Origin: Gallionellales bacterium 39-52-133 | Lineage (GTDB): Bacteria; Pseudomonadota; Gammaproteobacteria; Burkholderiales; Gallionellaceae | Reading direction: 5' to 3' | DNA length: 64,000 nucleotides | NCBI GenBank assembly: GCA_002278935.1 | Contig: NCJL01000006.1 | Location: forward strand, 62,001 to 126,000 | In this document: positions 34,896-43,946 of the stretch, piece after piece | Layout of the letters: the number at the start of each line of letters is the position of its first letter | Position numbering within the stretch: the stretch's first letter is position 1 | Position numbers and translations under genes: made by a program | The notes under the pieces: generated by a model | Told to the model about the DNA's origin: nothing | Databases searched by the model: none | Seen by the model: the letters and a program-made list of their open reading frames with translations, nothing else

Positions 34896-36161
34896 TCACT
34901 TCCAGTTGCTTGCCAGATATTCCTTTGCGTTTTCAAATTCCATGCACAGCTTTTCGATTTCCGCTTCCGCCTCCTGCTGCCCCATGTCCTTGACCGTGAT
35001 AATGAACGAGGCGGTCTTGCCGATGTAGAGCGGGGTCATCGACTTGATCAGATGCTCGACCGGCAACAGCTTGTGATGAAATGCCAGCGCATAGTCGTAA
35101 ACCACGCGTGTCCACAGCGCGATGGGAAAATGAAATGTTTCATCTGTCTGCAGCGCAAGTCTTTCAACTTCGCTGAAATCTCCCGCACCCAGTATTTCGC
35201 CCCAGATTTCGGCCAGGTTGGCCAGACCTTCGCGAAACATCTTCAACATCCTCGCGGTGTTGACATTGACCTGCTCCAGCCCGACCGTGTATTCAAAACC
35301 AAAGGCCGGCACCGCTGCCGAGCCGCGCACCGGCCCCCACACCGCCGCATATTTCTCCATCAGCGCAAAGGTGGCGCTGAGCACCTGGTACAGCATGCTG
35401 CTCAGGTCGGCGCCGGGATCCTTGGCATCGTGAATTTTTGCGCCGAGAAAAGATTGCGTGAGCTTGAAGCCGTTTGCAATCGCGGTGGTTGTCATCCAGA
35501 TATCGATACCGAAGCGCGCAACATCGCTATCCCACACATCCTGCGCCAGATAAAACTGCGCCAGCTGCCCCGAGAAACCAAAATCTCCGCCGATAGGCTG
35601 GCGCACCCGTTTGCCGTACAGCGCACGGGTGAGCGGGTAAACAATGCTGTTGGTGATGGTGCCGTCGAATTTGTGGCGGTGATACAGGGGCGACACATAA
35701 TCGTAACCGCCCGCCAGCACCGGCTTCAGCAACAGCTCCAGCCATTCCGGTGTGATGCTCCTGAGGTCGGAGTCAACCACGGCACAGGCTCTGGCGTCGA
35801 GTACCCCCGCAATCTCGAACACCGTGCGAAAAGCACTGCCTTTGCCGGGGATGCCCGAATAGGCAAAGGCAATTTTGGACACCGGCGCCACACGATGATG
35901 CAGCAGGATCGTGCTGAAATCATCAATCGTGCTGGCATGCACCACCTCCATCGTGCCATCGCTGGAGCCGCCGTCGGAATTAACGATCACCGCTTTGTGC
36001 TCGGGAAAATATTTTGCCAATCCTCCCTGCACCGCACGCACTACGTGGCCGATGGTGTGCGCGCTGTTAAAGCTGGGAATGCCGATCACGATATCGGCTT
36101 GCCCGATCTGTTCGAGCTGCTCATGGACTTCCGTTCTGAAAATGATGTTTTTCATTGCCAT
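34896..36161 (-). CDS. Family-2 glycosyltransferase, possible second sugar transferase of the osmolyte pathway
   Basis: The likely start is ATG 36161 after GGGAG, giving 421 residues; the open frame continues to 36224. It has the GT-A signatures IVIGIPSFNS, NSDGGSSDGT and the DxD motif DSD (about 130-132), plus SGIPGKGSAFR. The C-terminal half (about 240-420) is helical and not recognised. It is 20 bases after the phosphatase/glycerate-kinase gene. It may add a second sugar to glucosylglycerate or act on another acceptor. Confidence 0.75.
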   Translation of the reverse strand: MAMKNIIFRTEVHEQLEQIGQADIVIGIPSFNSAHTIGHVVRAVQGGLAKYFPEHKAVIVNSDGGSSDGTMEVVHASTIDDFSTILLHHRVAPVSKIAFAYSGIPGKGSAFRTVFEIAGVLDARACAVVDSDLRSITPEWLELLLKPVLAGGYDYVSPLYHRHKFDGTITNSIVYPLTRALYGKRVRQPIGGDFGFSGQLAQFYLAQDVWDSDVARFGIDIWMTTTAIANGFKLTQSFLGAKIHDAKDPGADLSSMLYQVLSATFALMEKYAAVWGPVRGSAAVPAFGFEYTVGLEQVNVNTARMLKMFREGLANLAEIWGEILGAGDFSEVERLALQTDETFHFPIALWTRVVYDYALAFHHKLLPVEHLIKSMTPLYIGKTASFIITVKDMGQQEAEAEIEKLCMEFENAKEYLASNWK

Positions 36162-36180
36162 ACGTACTCCCGTTTGGTCA

Positions 36181-38373
36181 TCAGCCTGAACTGACTGGGG
36201 CAGACTCCTTTCGCAGCAAAACAATCTGCAGATCCATCACATTGGTGCCTGTCGGCCCGGTTTTCACGTGACACTGCGCGCCGGTCGCGGCGTCATATTT
36301 CTGAAAGAAATGATAGGAATCGTTATTGGCGAGAAAGCCCGGCGGGTCGAGGGCGGCACTGCGCGCGAGCGATGCCGTGCCGCTATCAACCATCGCGCCT
36401 GCCGCATCGGTGGGGCCATCGCTGCCATCGCTGCCGGCGGAGAGCAGGGTTACACCGGCAAGGCCTTCAATTTCCACGGCAAAAGCCAGTGCAAACTCCT
36501 GGTTCCTGCCGCCCTTGCCTTCACCGCTCACCGTAACGGTGGTTTCACCGCCGCTCAGCAGGCAGCGCTGCTCATGCGGCTGCATCAGCGCCAGCTCGGC
36601 GCGCGCTGCCTGTGCCAGAAAGCGCGCGGTATCGCGTGCTTCGCCCTGAAGGGTGAAGGAAATAATCCTCGACGCATAGCCGAGCTGCACAGCTTTATCC
36701 TTTGCGGCAAGCAGTGCCTGCTGGATGCCGGCGATGATCACATTGCGGGTTCCGGCCATGCATGGATCATCTTCTTTCACCGTTTCAGCAACCTGACCCC
36801 TGATACCGCGCTGCAGATAATCGGCCACCTGCGGCGACAGTTTGTCCTGCAACGCATATTTGATTATCACGGTCCACGCATCGGCGAAGCTCGAAGCATC
36901 GGGGGCAGTCGGGCCCGAGGCGATCACGTCAAGCGGATCGCCTATGACATCCGACACAATCAGCGTCAGCAGGTTGCCGGGGTAAACGGCCTGTGCCAGC
37001 CTGCCGCCCTTGACCCGCGAGAGATGTTTGCGCACTGTGTTCAGCTCGGCGATGGAGGCGCCCGCATTCAGCAGCAGACGCGTCATTTGCTGCTTGTCCT
37101 GCAGCGTCAGCCCCTCGGCGGGCGCCACCAGCAGCGCGGAAGCGCCACCCGAAAGCAGGCAGATAACGAGCGTGTTTTCATTCGCGGCGCGCAGCATTTC
37201 CAGCACACGCCGCGTACCCGTGACACCCGCCTCGCCGGGCACGGGATGCGGCGCTTCCACCTGTTCGACAATGGACAAAGGCAGGCTGTGGCCGTCCTTC
37301 ACGATGATCAGCCCCGCCGCCAAGCGGTCGCCCAGCAGCGCCTCCATAGCCTGTGCCATGCGCGCAGTGGCTTTACCCGCACCGACCACGATAATGCGCT
37401 CATAGTTATCCAGCGCATACACGGTATCCGCAATGTGCAACTGGTTTTGCTCAACCCTGGCAGCCTTGAGCACCGCGAGATACGGATCAACCGCCGCCAG
37501 GGCGGCGTTGAAAATGGCCAGCAGATGTTGCCTGCGCGCCTGCCCGTCCAGGCCTTCGGATTTATTTTCGGCAGCATCTTTTGCCAGCATTTTCAGCAGG
37601 CTTGCATTCCAGCCGGCGGGACCGGGTAATGATGTTCTGTGCAAGCGGGGAAGATTGATGCGGGTATCAAAACTGCCATCCTGATGCCTGACCAGCACCG
37701 GCTGGTCTACCGCTTGCAGCATCGGCAAATCATTCAGGCTGTCGCCCAGGCCGATGCTGGCGACCTCGCCATATTGCTGGCGGTACATGGACAGCAGTAT
37801 CTGCACTGCCCTTCCCTTGTCGTGCTCGCCTGTCAAATGAAAGATGCGTCCCTGGGTCCAGTGCAGCCCGGCGCTTTCGATTGCGCGCAAAAAACTTTCA
37901 TCAGTAGCGCCGTCAAACACAAACGCCTCGTCGAAATCGCGCTGTTTTGCCAGCAGTGCCTCCTCCGCGGCAAGCCCGGTCAGCGCCGCCACCTCGGCGA
38001 CAGACATCTCCGCAAATCCGCGCACCTTCGCGCCGGTCTGCGCGCGCAACTGCGCAAACTTCCGCCTGATTTCGGCATAGGGAAGCCCGAGTTGGACTAT
38101 ATCATAACTATCTGATTCTATTGAATTTTTTCTGGCAGAAAAATAGCCGTGCGGAATGTAGATGCCACCACCATTTTCGGCAATAAACGGGTGTGCATTT
38201 TGCAGACGCGAGCAGTAAATCTCCAGCTCCGCGCGCGTCTTGCTGGAGCACAGCACCAGCGGCGTGCCGCTTGCCGCAATCAGGCTGAGCGCAGGCAATG
38301 CGGCGGCATAGGAATACGTCGATTCATCAAGTAATGTTCCATCCAGATCGGTGAAAATAATTTGATGCTTCAT
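36181..38373 (-). CDS. Fusion of mannosyl/glucosyl-3-phosphoglycerate phosphatase and glycerate 2-kinase
   Basis: Residues 1-270 of this 730-residue protein are an HAD-IIB phosphatase of the MPGP/GPGP family: FTDLDGTLLDE (Asp9 and Asp11), CSSKTRAELE, ENGGGIY and GLGDSLNDLPML. Residues about 290-730 are a glycerate kinase of the MOFRL/GckA type: VVGAGKATARMAQAME, LLSGGASALLV, GGETTVTVSGEGKGGRNQE and LSAGSDGSDGPTDAAGA. The first part would finish glucosylglycerate synthesis; the second would return glycerate to glycolysis as 2-phosphoglycerate. The fusion joins biosynthesis and recycling steps. It is the first gene of the osmolyte operon. Confidence 0.88.
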   Translation of the reverse strand: MKHQIIFTDLDGTLLDESTYSYAAALPALSLIAASGTPLVLCSSKTRAELEIYCSRLQNAHPFIAENGGGIYIPHGYFSARKNSIESDSYDIVQLGLPYAEIRRKFAQLRAQTGAKVRGFAEMSVAEVAALTGLAAEEALLAKQRDFDEAFVFDGATDESFLRAIESAGLHWTQGRIFHLTGEHDKGRAVQILLSMYRQQYGEVASIGLGDSLNDLPMLQAVDQPVLVRHQDGSFDTRINLPRLHRTSLPGPAGWNASLLKMLAKDAAENKSEGLDGQARRQHLLAIFNAALAAVDPYLAVLKAARVEQNQLHIADTVYALDNYERIIVVGAGKATARMAQAMEALLGDRLAAGLIIVKDGHSLPLSIVEQVEAPHPVPGEAGVTGTRRVLEMLRAANENTLVICLLSGGASALLVAPAEGLTLQDKQQMTRLLLNAGASIAELNTVRKHLSRVKGGRLAQAVYPGNLLTLIVSDVIGDPLDVIASGPTAPDASSFADAWTVIIKYALQDKLSPQVADYLQRGIRGQVAETVKEDDPCMAGTRNVIIAGIQQALLAAKDKAVQLGYASRIISFTLQGEARDTARFLAQAARAELALMQPHEQRCLLSGGETTVTVSGEGKGGRNQEFALAFAVEIEGLAGVTLLSAGSDGSDGPTDAAGAMVDSGTASLARSAALDPPGFLANNDSYHFFQKYDAATGAQCHVKTGPTGTNVMDLQIVLLRKESAPVSSG

Positions 38374-38572
38374 TTTCTGCCCTGTCTTGAAGGTTTATTG
38401 AGTCCTGGTTAAATGGCTGGCACATTTCAACCTCGTTCATCCTGTACCAGTCGAAGAGCAAATGGCGGTCGCACTGCGGCTGTTTATGGTTCGACAAACC
38501 CGCCATCAACGGTGCTTGCTGTGACAGTTAATTTACATTCCCCAATATTCAAAACGCCTTACCGGCACCTTG

Positions 38573-39391
38573 TTATTGTGGAAGATGCTCTGCATCGGCG
38601 GCCGCGGGTGCCGGTATGCGCGGCGACGTGAGCACGATTTCAACGCGACGGTTGCGCTGCAAATCTTCGGCAGTTTCGCCCGGCGCAACCGGATGGAATT
38701 TGGAGAAGCCAACCGCCTCCATACGCACAGGATCAATAAGGTTCCCGGCCTCGAAGTAGCGCACTACACCAGATGCGCGCGCAGCCGAGAGCTCCCAGTT
38801 TGAATAATACTTTTGCCTGAGACGCTCGCCTATGGGAACGGTATCGGTATGACCCTCTACCCGTATCATATCGTCGGTCGATGCAAGCACTGTCACCAGT
38901 TTATCGAGTACTTTTTTTCCTTCGGGAAGAATTTCGGCGCTGCCGGATTTGAACAGGATACGGTCAAGCACACGCACTGTAAGCTGGTCGCGCAGACGGC
39001 TGATTTCCACCTCTCTGGCCGACACTTCAGCCTTCAGTTTTTCACGCAAATTTTCTTCGCGCGCCTTGAGCGTTTCCGTATAGTTGCGCGCAGCTTCTGT
39101 ATATTTTCCGCATAGCGCAAGATCACGCCGCACATCGGCAAGCTCATGCTCAACCTTGGTACGCGCTTCCAGTGCGGCGCCAGCATCAGACTCTGCCTGG
39201 CTCCGGCAGGATTCAAGCTGCTTCCTCATGGCGCCAAGCTCATCAAAATTATTTCTAGCCTGTGTCTGACTGGCATTGAGTTCGTCACGCAAGGCCGCAA
39301 GCTCCGCTTCCTTCGCCTCGAAAGTTTTTGATGTCACGCAGCCGGCAAGGGCGGGAACAAGCAAGAATGCAATGATCCATCGTATCTTCAT
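38573..39391 (-). CDS. OmpA-domain lipoprotein with coiled coil
   Basis: The 272-residue protein starts at ATG 39391 (GTG 39394 just before it; AAGGAG upstream). The lipobox LAGC at residues about 15-18 indicates an outer-membrane lipoprotein. Residues about 25-145 are a long coiled coil, and about 150-255 are an OmpA-like peptidoglycan-binding domain (FKSGSAEILPEGKK, VEGHTDTVP, LSAARASGVVRYF, NRRVEIVL). It probably anchors the outer membrane to peptidoglycan. It has no close operon partner. Confidence 0.9.
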   Translation of the reverse strand: MKIRWIIAFLLVPALAGCVTSKTFEAKEAELAALRDELNASQTQARNNFDELGAMRKQLESCRSQAESDAGAALEARTKVEHELADVRRDLALCGKYTEAARNYTETLKAREENLREKLKAEVSAREVEISRLRDQLTVRVLDRILFKSGSAEILPEGKKVLDKLVTVLASTDDMIRVEGHTDTVPIGERLRQKYYSNWELSAARASGVVRYFEAGNLIDPVRMEAVGFSKFHPVAPGETAEDLQRNRRVEIVLTSPRIPAPAAADAEHLPQ

Positions 39392-39546
39392 CACGGTCTC
39401 CTTTTTTGATGACGCAAAAATATCTTTCCCTCCTGCTGCAAATCATATGAAGCGGAGTTTGCAAAATTCAAGTCGCAGGGAAGAAGATCAGCAGGCCGAT
39501 GCGGATATCGCGCGGGCAGCGCATTCAGCCCTGCTTGACCTTATTA

Positions 39547-39573
39547 AATATATTGAATAAAATCAATAACTTA
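39547..39573 (+). promoter_or_regulatory. AT-rich motif with IHF-site core, copy e
   Basis: It starts AATATATTGAATAA and ends AATCAATAACTTA (fits WATCAANNNNTTR). It lies between the USP gene end and the lipoprotein start, about 155 bases upstream of the latter. Confidence 0.5.
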
Positions 39574-39616
39574 AATATATTGCGCTAAAAAAGGCCAGGC
39601 CGGTATGAAAGTTTCG

Positions 39617-40507
39617 CTAGCCATTGCCCGCCACCAGCACATCGCAAGCGGATTGCGCCAGAATATATTCGGTCACACTGCCCAGCAGCAACTCCTCCAT
39701 TACGCCCTGACCGTGCTTGCCCATCACAATAAGATCGCAATCATGCTCCTGCGCCTGGCTCAGAATAACGCTGGAAGCATCGCCGTGCTGCACGCTCAAG
39801 TGCGTAGTCCCGGCGGGTAGTCCGGCGTTTTTGACCAGCGTTTGCAGTTGTAACAGCGCCTCCTGTCGAGCCACCATGCGGTAGTGCGTAAGCGTTGCCT
39901 CCTCAACCCCGGCATATTGCAGGCGCGACTCAAACGGTGCTTCAAACGCATGCAGCAACACCAGTTCGGCCTGCGGCGCCAGCAACCCGGCCAGCTTGAG
40001 CGCCGACAATGACCACGGCGAAAAATCCACCGGCACCAGCACGCGTTTGTAGGCGGCCCGCGGCGCTTGCTTGACCACCAGTATCGGGCGCAGGGTGCGG
40101 CGCAGCAGGCGCTCTGCGGTGCTACCCAGCAGCAGCGGACGCAGCGTGCTCTCGCCGCGCGCCCCCACCACCAGCAAGCGCGCATCCATCGCGTCGGCCT
40201 GCTCAAGAATTGCACTCAGCACAACGCCGGCTTGCAGATGAATCGCCGCCGTAACCCCGCGCGGTTCGCCGAACTCTGTCTCCAGTTTGGCCAGGGCTTC
40301 GCGTGCCTCGTCCATCAGCAACTTCTCCACCGGCACGGATTCTGCTCCGAACAATTTAAGCAGAGTATCCAGCGCACCCTGACTCACCACGTGCGTCAGC
40401 GTCAATGCGGCACCGGTTTCGGCTGCAAGAAGAAAAGCGCGTGCCGCAGCATGGCGTGACGATGCGGAAAGGTCGGTGGCGGCGAGGATGCTTGTGGGTG
40501 GCTTCAT
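39617..40507 (-). CDS. Tandem universal stress protein
   Basis: The 296-residue protein carries two USP domains (about 1-145 and 150-296). Each has an ATP-binding loop of the G-2x-G-9x-G-S type: GARGESTLRPLLLGS and GKHGQGVMEELLLGS. Tandem ATP-binding USPs are cytoplasmic stress proteins whose exact targets vary. It is followed by no gene on its strand until the OmpA lipoprotein, and preceded by a DUF2062 protein and cation ATPase, fitting the stress and ion context. Confidence 0.93.
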   Translation of the reverse strand: MKPPTSILAATDLSASSRHAAARAFLLAAETGAALTLTHVVSQGALDTLLKLFGAESVPVEKLLMDEAREALAKLETEFGEPRGVTAAIHLQAGVVLSAILEQADAMDARLLVVGARGESTLRPLLLGSTAERLLRRTLRPILVVKQAPRAAYKRVLVPVDFSPWSLSALKLAGLLAPQAELVLLHAFEAPFESRLQYAGVEEATLTHYRMVARQEALLQLQTLVKNAGLPAGTTHLSVQHGDASSVILSQAQEHDCDLIVMGKHGQGVMEELLLGSVTEYILAQSACDVLVAGNG

Positions 40508-40568
40508 GCCGGGTCCTCTTAAGTATTGATAAAGATGATGGCTACACGATGAAAAGAATAAGCAAGCA

Positions 40569-41126
40569 TCAATTTCCGGCCGTGGCTCTGCCTTTGCGCC
40601 GATTCCAGTTGCGCATGATTCTAAGGCGCCACAACAGCATGATCAGCGTATAAGTCAGGATGCTGGCCGACACCGCAAGCACCGCGAGCCCCAGCAACAA
40701 GGGCTTGCCCAGTGCCAGCAGCTTGCTGCGCACATTTTGCCACCCGGCCTGATTATCTTGCAGGGCGGGATTTTCCAGCCGCGCCATATCGGGTGCCACG
40801 GCAGTTTTATCATCGAGCAGACGAACACCGAGCTGGTGGGCAAAAACATAAACCGGCGCAAAGGTCACCGGATTGGTCACCAGCGTGCTGGCGACCGCGA
40901 TGGGCAGGTTGGCGCGCATCAGCACCGCACCGGCGGCACTTAACGGTATCTGTGCCAGCGGAATAATCAGGCCGAAAAACACGCCAAGGGCAGCGCCTAT
41001 CGCCACGCCGCGGCGGCTGAAGTGCCACAGGCGATGGTGCATCAGGCGCGGGCCCAGCCAGCGCAGCCAGCGGTTCTGGCTGATGGTTTCGCGGCTGGGA
41101 ATATAACGTTTTAATCGCGGGTGCAT
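40569..41126 (-). CDS. DUF2062 membrane protein
   Basis: The start is ATG 41126 (the frame is open upstream only across the ATPase 3' end). The 185-residue protein has an N-terminal basic part (MHPRLKRYIPSRETI), a Gly/Ala-rich hydrophobic hairpin GVAIGAALGVFFGLIIP and ...LVTNPVTFAPVYVFAHQLG, and a C-terminal helix. That is the pattern of DUF2062, a family of unknown function. The start is 11 bases after the ATPase stop, so they are likely cotranscribed. Confidence 0.82.
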   Translation of the reverse strand: MHPRLKRYIPSRETISQNRWLRWLGPRLMHHRLWHFSRRGVAIGAALGVFFGLIIPLAQIPLSAAGAVLMRANLPIAVASTLVTNPVTFAPVYVFAHQLGVRLLDDKTAVAPDMARLENPALQDNQAGWQNVRSKLLALGKPLLLGLAVLAVSASILTYTLIMLLWRLRIMRNWNRRKGRATAGN

Positions 41127-41137
41127 GTGCTCTCTCT

Positions 41138-43810
41138 TTACATACGCTGCACGCCGAAACGGCGCAACAACCATTTTTCCGCCTCGACCGCGAAAAATTT
41201 CGCCAGCGCCAAACCCAAAATCAGCGTCCACGACGCGGCATCCAGCGCGGTGGTATTGAAAATTTTCTGCATAGTCGGCGCATAGGTCAGCAGCAGTTGC
41301 ATGACTATCAGAAGGACACTGGCCCAGAATGCTACCGGATTCCCGTAGAGCGTGTCGCGGGCCAGCGCATGGGCGGTGAAATGGCGCGCGTTGAACAGAT
41401 ACACCATTTCGCCGAACACCAGCATATTCACCACCGCGGTGCGCGCTGTTTCGATGCTGCTGCCGCGCGCCAGTTCCCATTCAAACACTGCAAAAGAAAC
41501 GGCGATCATCAGCAGGCTGACGTAAATTATCCGCCCTAGCAGCAGCGGCGTGATCAGCGGCTCGGCGGGCGGGCGCGGCGGGCGGCTCATCACCCCGGCT
41601 TCCGCCGGCTCGAATGCCAGTGCCAGCGCGAGCGTCACCGTGGTGACCATATTCACCCACAGAATCTGCCCGGCGGTCACCGGCATCGCCAGCCCGGCAA
41701 ACACGGCCAGCAGGATCACCCCGGCCTCGCCGCCATTGGTGGGCAGAATAAACAGCAGCGATTTTTTGATGTTGTCAAACACGGTGCGGCCTTCGCGCAC
41801 CGCCTGCGCGATGGTGGCAAAGTTGTCGTCGGTGAGCACCAGATCGGAAGCCTCGCGCGCGGCATCCGTGCCGCGCTGCCCCATTGCCACACCGATATCG
41901 GCGGCTTTCAGCGCGGGCGCATCGTTTACTCCGTCGCCGGTCATCGCCACCAGCTTGCCCTGCGCCTGCAGCGCCCCAACCAGCCTCAGCTTGTGTTCCG
42001 GGCTGGCGCGCGCCACCACATCGGTTTCACTTATGCGTTGTTGCAGCGCGGCATCGTCGAGGCCGTCTATCATCTCGCCGCTGAGCGGATGGCGCTCGTT
42101 CAGTCCCAGTTCGCGCGCAATGGCCGACGCGGTGATGGCATGGTCGCCGGTGATCATCACCACGCGGATGCCGGCGCGGCGGCATTCTGCAATCGCGGCT
42201 ATCGCTTCGCTGCGCGGCGGGTCTATCATGCCCACCAGTCCCAGCAGGGTAAAGCGCGGGGTCATGTCTGCCATTGAAAGCGTGGCTGTGCCCGGCGGCA
42301 TGCGGCAGGTCGCCAGCGCCAGTACGCGCTGGCCGAGGGCGGCGGCCTCCGCCATGCGTGCCAGCCACGCCTCGTGTTGCAGCGGCTGGCCGTCGCTGTC
42401 GTTCACGCTGAGCGCCAGCACGCGTTCCGGTGCGCCCTTGAGAAAAACGAAAGCCTGACCTTCATGGTCATGATGCAGCGTCGACATAAAGCGGTGTTCG
42501 GACTCGAACGGGATTTCGTCGATGCGCGGCGCATTGGCGATTTCGGTGGCGGAATCCAGCCCCGCTTTCAGCGCCATCGTCAGCAGCCCGCCCTCGGTGG
42601 GATCGCCCGCCAGTGTCCAGCCGCCGGCCTCGTCGTGGTGCAGGCGCGCGTCGTTGCACAGCAGCGCGCAGCGCGCCAGGCGCTGCAAGGCTGCATCCTC
42701 GCGCGGCTCCAGCTGCTGTTCGCCCAGATGGAAACCGCCCTCGGGCGCGTAGCCCGCGCCGCTCACCGCCAGCGTGCGCGCGCCCAGCATCAGGCGCACC
42801 GCGGTGATTTCATTGCGCGTAAGCGTGCCGGTCTTGTCGGAACAGATCACGCTGACCGAGCCCAGCGTTTCCACCGCAGGCAGGCGGCGCACAATCGCCT
42901 TGCGCCGCGCCATAATGCCGGTGCCGATGGCGAGGGTGATGGTAACGATAGCGGGCAAACCTTCGGGTATCGCCGCTACCGCCAGCCCCACCACGGCAAG
43001 GAATATGTCGATCGCGGCCATGCCGCCGACATAATAACCGTAGAGGAAAGTGATCAGACCCAGCAGCAGAATAAACAGCGTGATCTGGCGCGAGAACTGG
43101 TCGAGGCGGCGCGTGAGCGGCGTGGCCAGGCTGTCCACGCCGGACACCAGCGTGCCGATGCGGCCGATCTCGGTGGTCGCTCCCGTGGCCACCACCACGC
43201 CGCGCGCCTGCCCGTAATTCACCACGGTACCGGAGTAGGCCATATTGAGACGGTCGCCGATGCCCGCCGCGGCAGCGACAGGCTCGGTATTTTTTTCCAC
43301 CGGCAGCGACTCCCCGGTGAGCGCGGATTCGTTGATGCGCAAATTGATCACGCGCAGCAAACGCAAATCGGCCGGCACGCGGGTGCCCGACTCCAGCAGC
43401 ACAATGTCGCCCGGCACCAGCTCGGCGGCGTCTATTTCATGCCGCTCACCATCGCGCAGCACCATCGCATGGCTGGCCAGCATCGCGCGCACCGCTTCCA
43501 GCGCGCGCTCGGCTTTGCCCTCCTGAATAAAGCCGATAATGGCATTGATCACCACCACACCGATAATCACGCCCGCATCTACAAAGTGTTCCAGCCATAG
43601 CGTGACCGCCGCAGATGCCAGCAACACATAGATCAGCGGGTTGTGAAACTGCAGCGCAAAGCGCAGCAGCGCCCCCCTGCGCTGCGGTGGCGGCAGCAGA
43701 TTGGGACCGTGCTGTTTGAGGCGTTCCGCAGCAGCCTGTGAGGACAGTCCGGCTTTGTCGCTTTCCAGCGCAACAAGTACAGCTTCGGAGGTTTCGGCAT
43801 GGTGGATCAT
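41138..43810 (-). CDS. P-type ATPase of the Ca2+/cation (P2A) group
   Basis: The 890-residue pump has an N-terminal cation-ATPase domain, actuator motif LTGESLPVEKNT, membrane motif PEGLPAIVT, phosphorylation site DKTGTLT, the hinge TGDGVNDAPALK and about ten helices. The PEGLP signature and organisation place it with P2A-type Ca2+ or Mn2+ ATPases (PacL-like). Ion specificity is unproven. A short, decayed copy of its first 14 codons occurs about 2 kb upstream at 45801-45845. Confidence 0.93.
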   Translation of the reverse strand: MIHHAETSEAVLVALESDKAGLSSQAAAERLKQHGPNLLPPPQRRGALLRFALQFHNPLIYVLLASAAVTLWLEHFVDAGVIIGVVVINAIIGFIQEGKAERALEAVRAMLASHAMVLRDGERHEIDAAELVPGDIVLLESGTRVPADLRLLRVINLRINESALTGESLPVEKNTEPVAAAAGIGDRLNMAYSGTVVNYGQARGVVVATGATTEIGRIGTLVSGVDSLATPLTRRLDQFSRQITLFILLLGLITFLYGYYVGGMAAIDIFLAVVGLAVAAIPEGLPAIVTITLAIGTGIMARRKAIVRRLPAVETLGSVSVICSDKTGTLTRNEITAVRLMLGARTLAVSGAGYAPEGGFHLGEQQLEPREDAALQRLARCALLCNDARLHHDEAGGWTLAGDPTEGGLLTMALKAGLDSATEIANAPRIDEIPFESEHRFMSTLHHDHEGQAFVFLKGAPERVLALSVNDSDGQPLQHEAWLARMAEAAALGQRVLALATCRMPPGTATLSMADMTPRFTLLGLVGMIDPPRSEAIAAIAECRRAGIRVVMITGDHAITASAIARELGLNERHPLSGEMIDGLDDAALQQRISETDVVARASPEHKLRLVGALQAQGKLVAMTGDGVNDAPALKAADIGVAMGQRGTDAAREASDLVLTDDNFATIAQAVREGRTVFDNIKKSLLFILPTNGGEAGVILLAVFAGLAMPVTAGQILWVNMVTTVTLALALAFEPAEAGVMSRPPRPPAEPLITPLLLGRIIYVSLLMIAVSFAVFEWELARGSSIETARTAVVNMLVFGEMVYLFNARHFTAHALARDTLYGNPVAFWASVLLIVMQLLLTYAPTMQKIFNTTALDAASWTLILGLALAKFFAVEAEKWLLRRFGVQRM

Positions 43811-43946
43811 GGTGGATACCTCTGCGAATGGATTAGTTTTTGAAATAAACAGTCATTTCGAGCTTACCCAACAATTGGGTCTCAATCTTGTCTATTGGTT
43901 CATTTTTTAATTTGCGGGCACCAATGGAAAATCCGGATTCAAGTCT

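Noticed and set aside
36268..37629. A 453-codon plus-strand open frame
   Set aside because: Antisense of the phosphatase/glycerate-kinase fusion, which carries all catalytic motifs.
42374..43600. A 408-codon plus-strand open frame
   Set aside because: Antisense of the P-type ATPase; composition typical of a shadow frame in GC-rich DNA.
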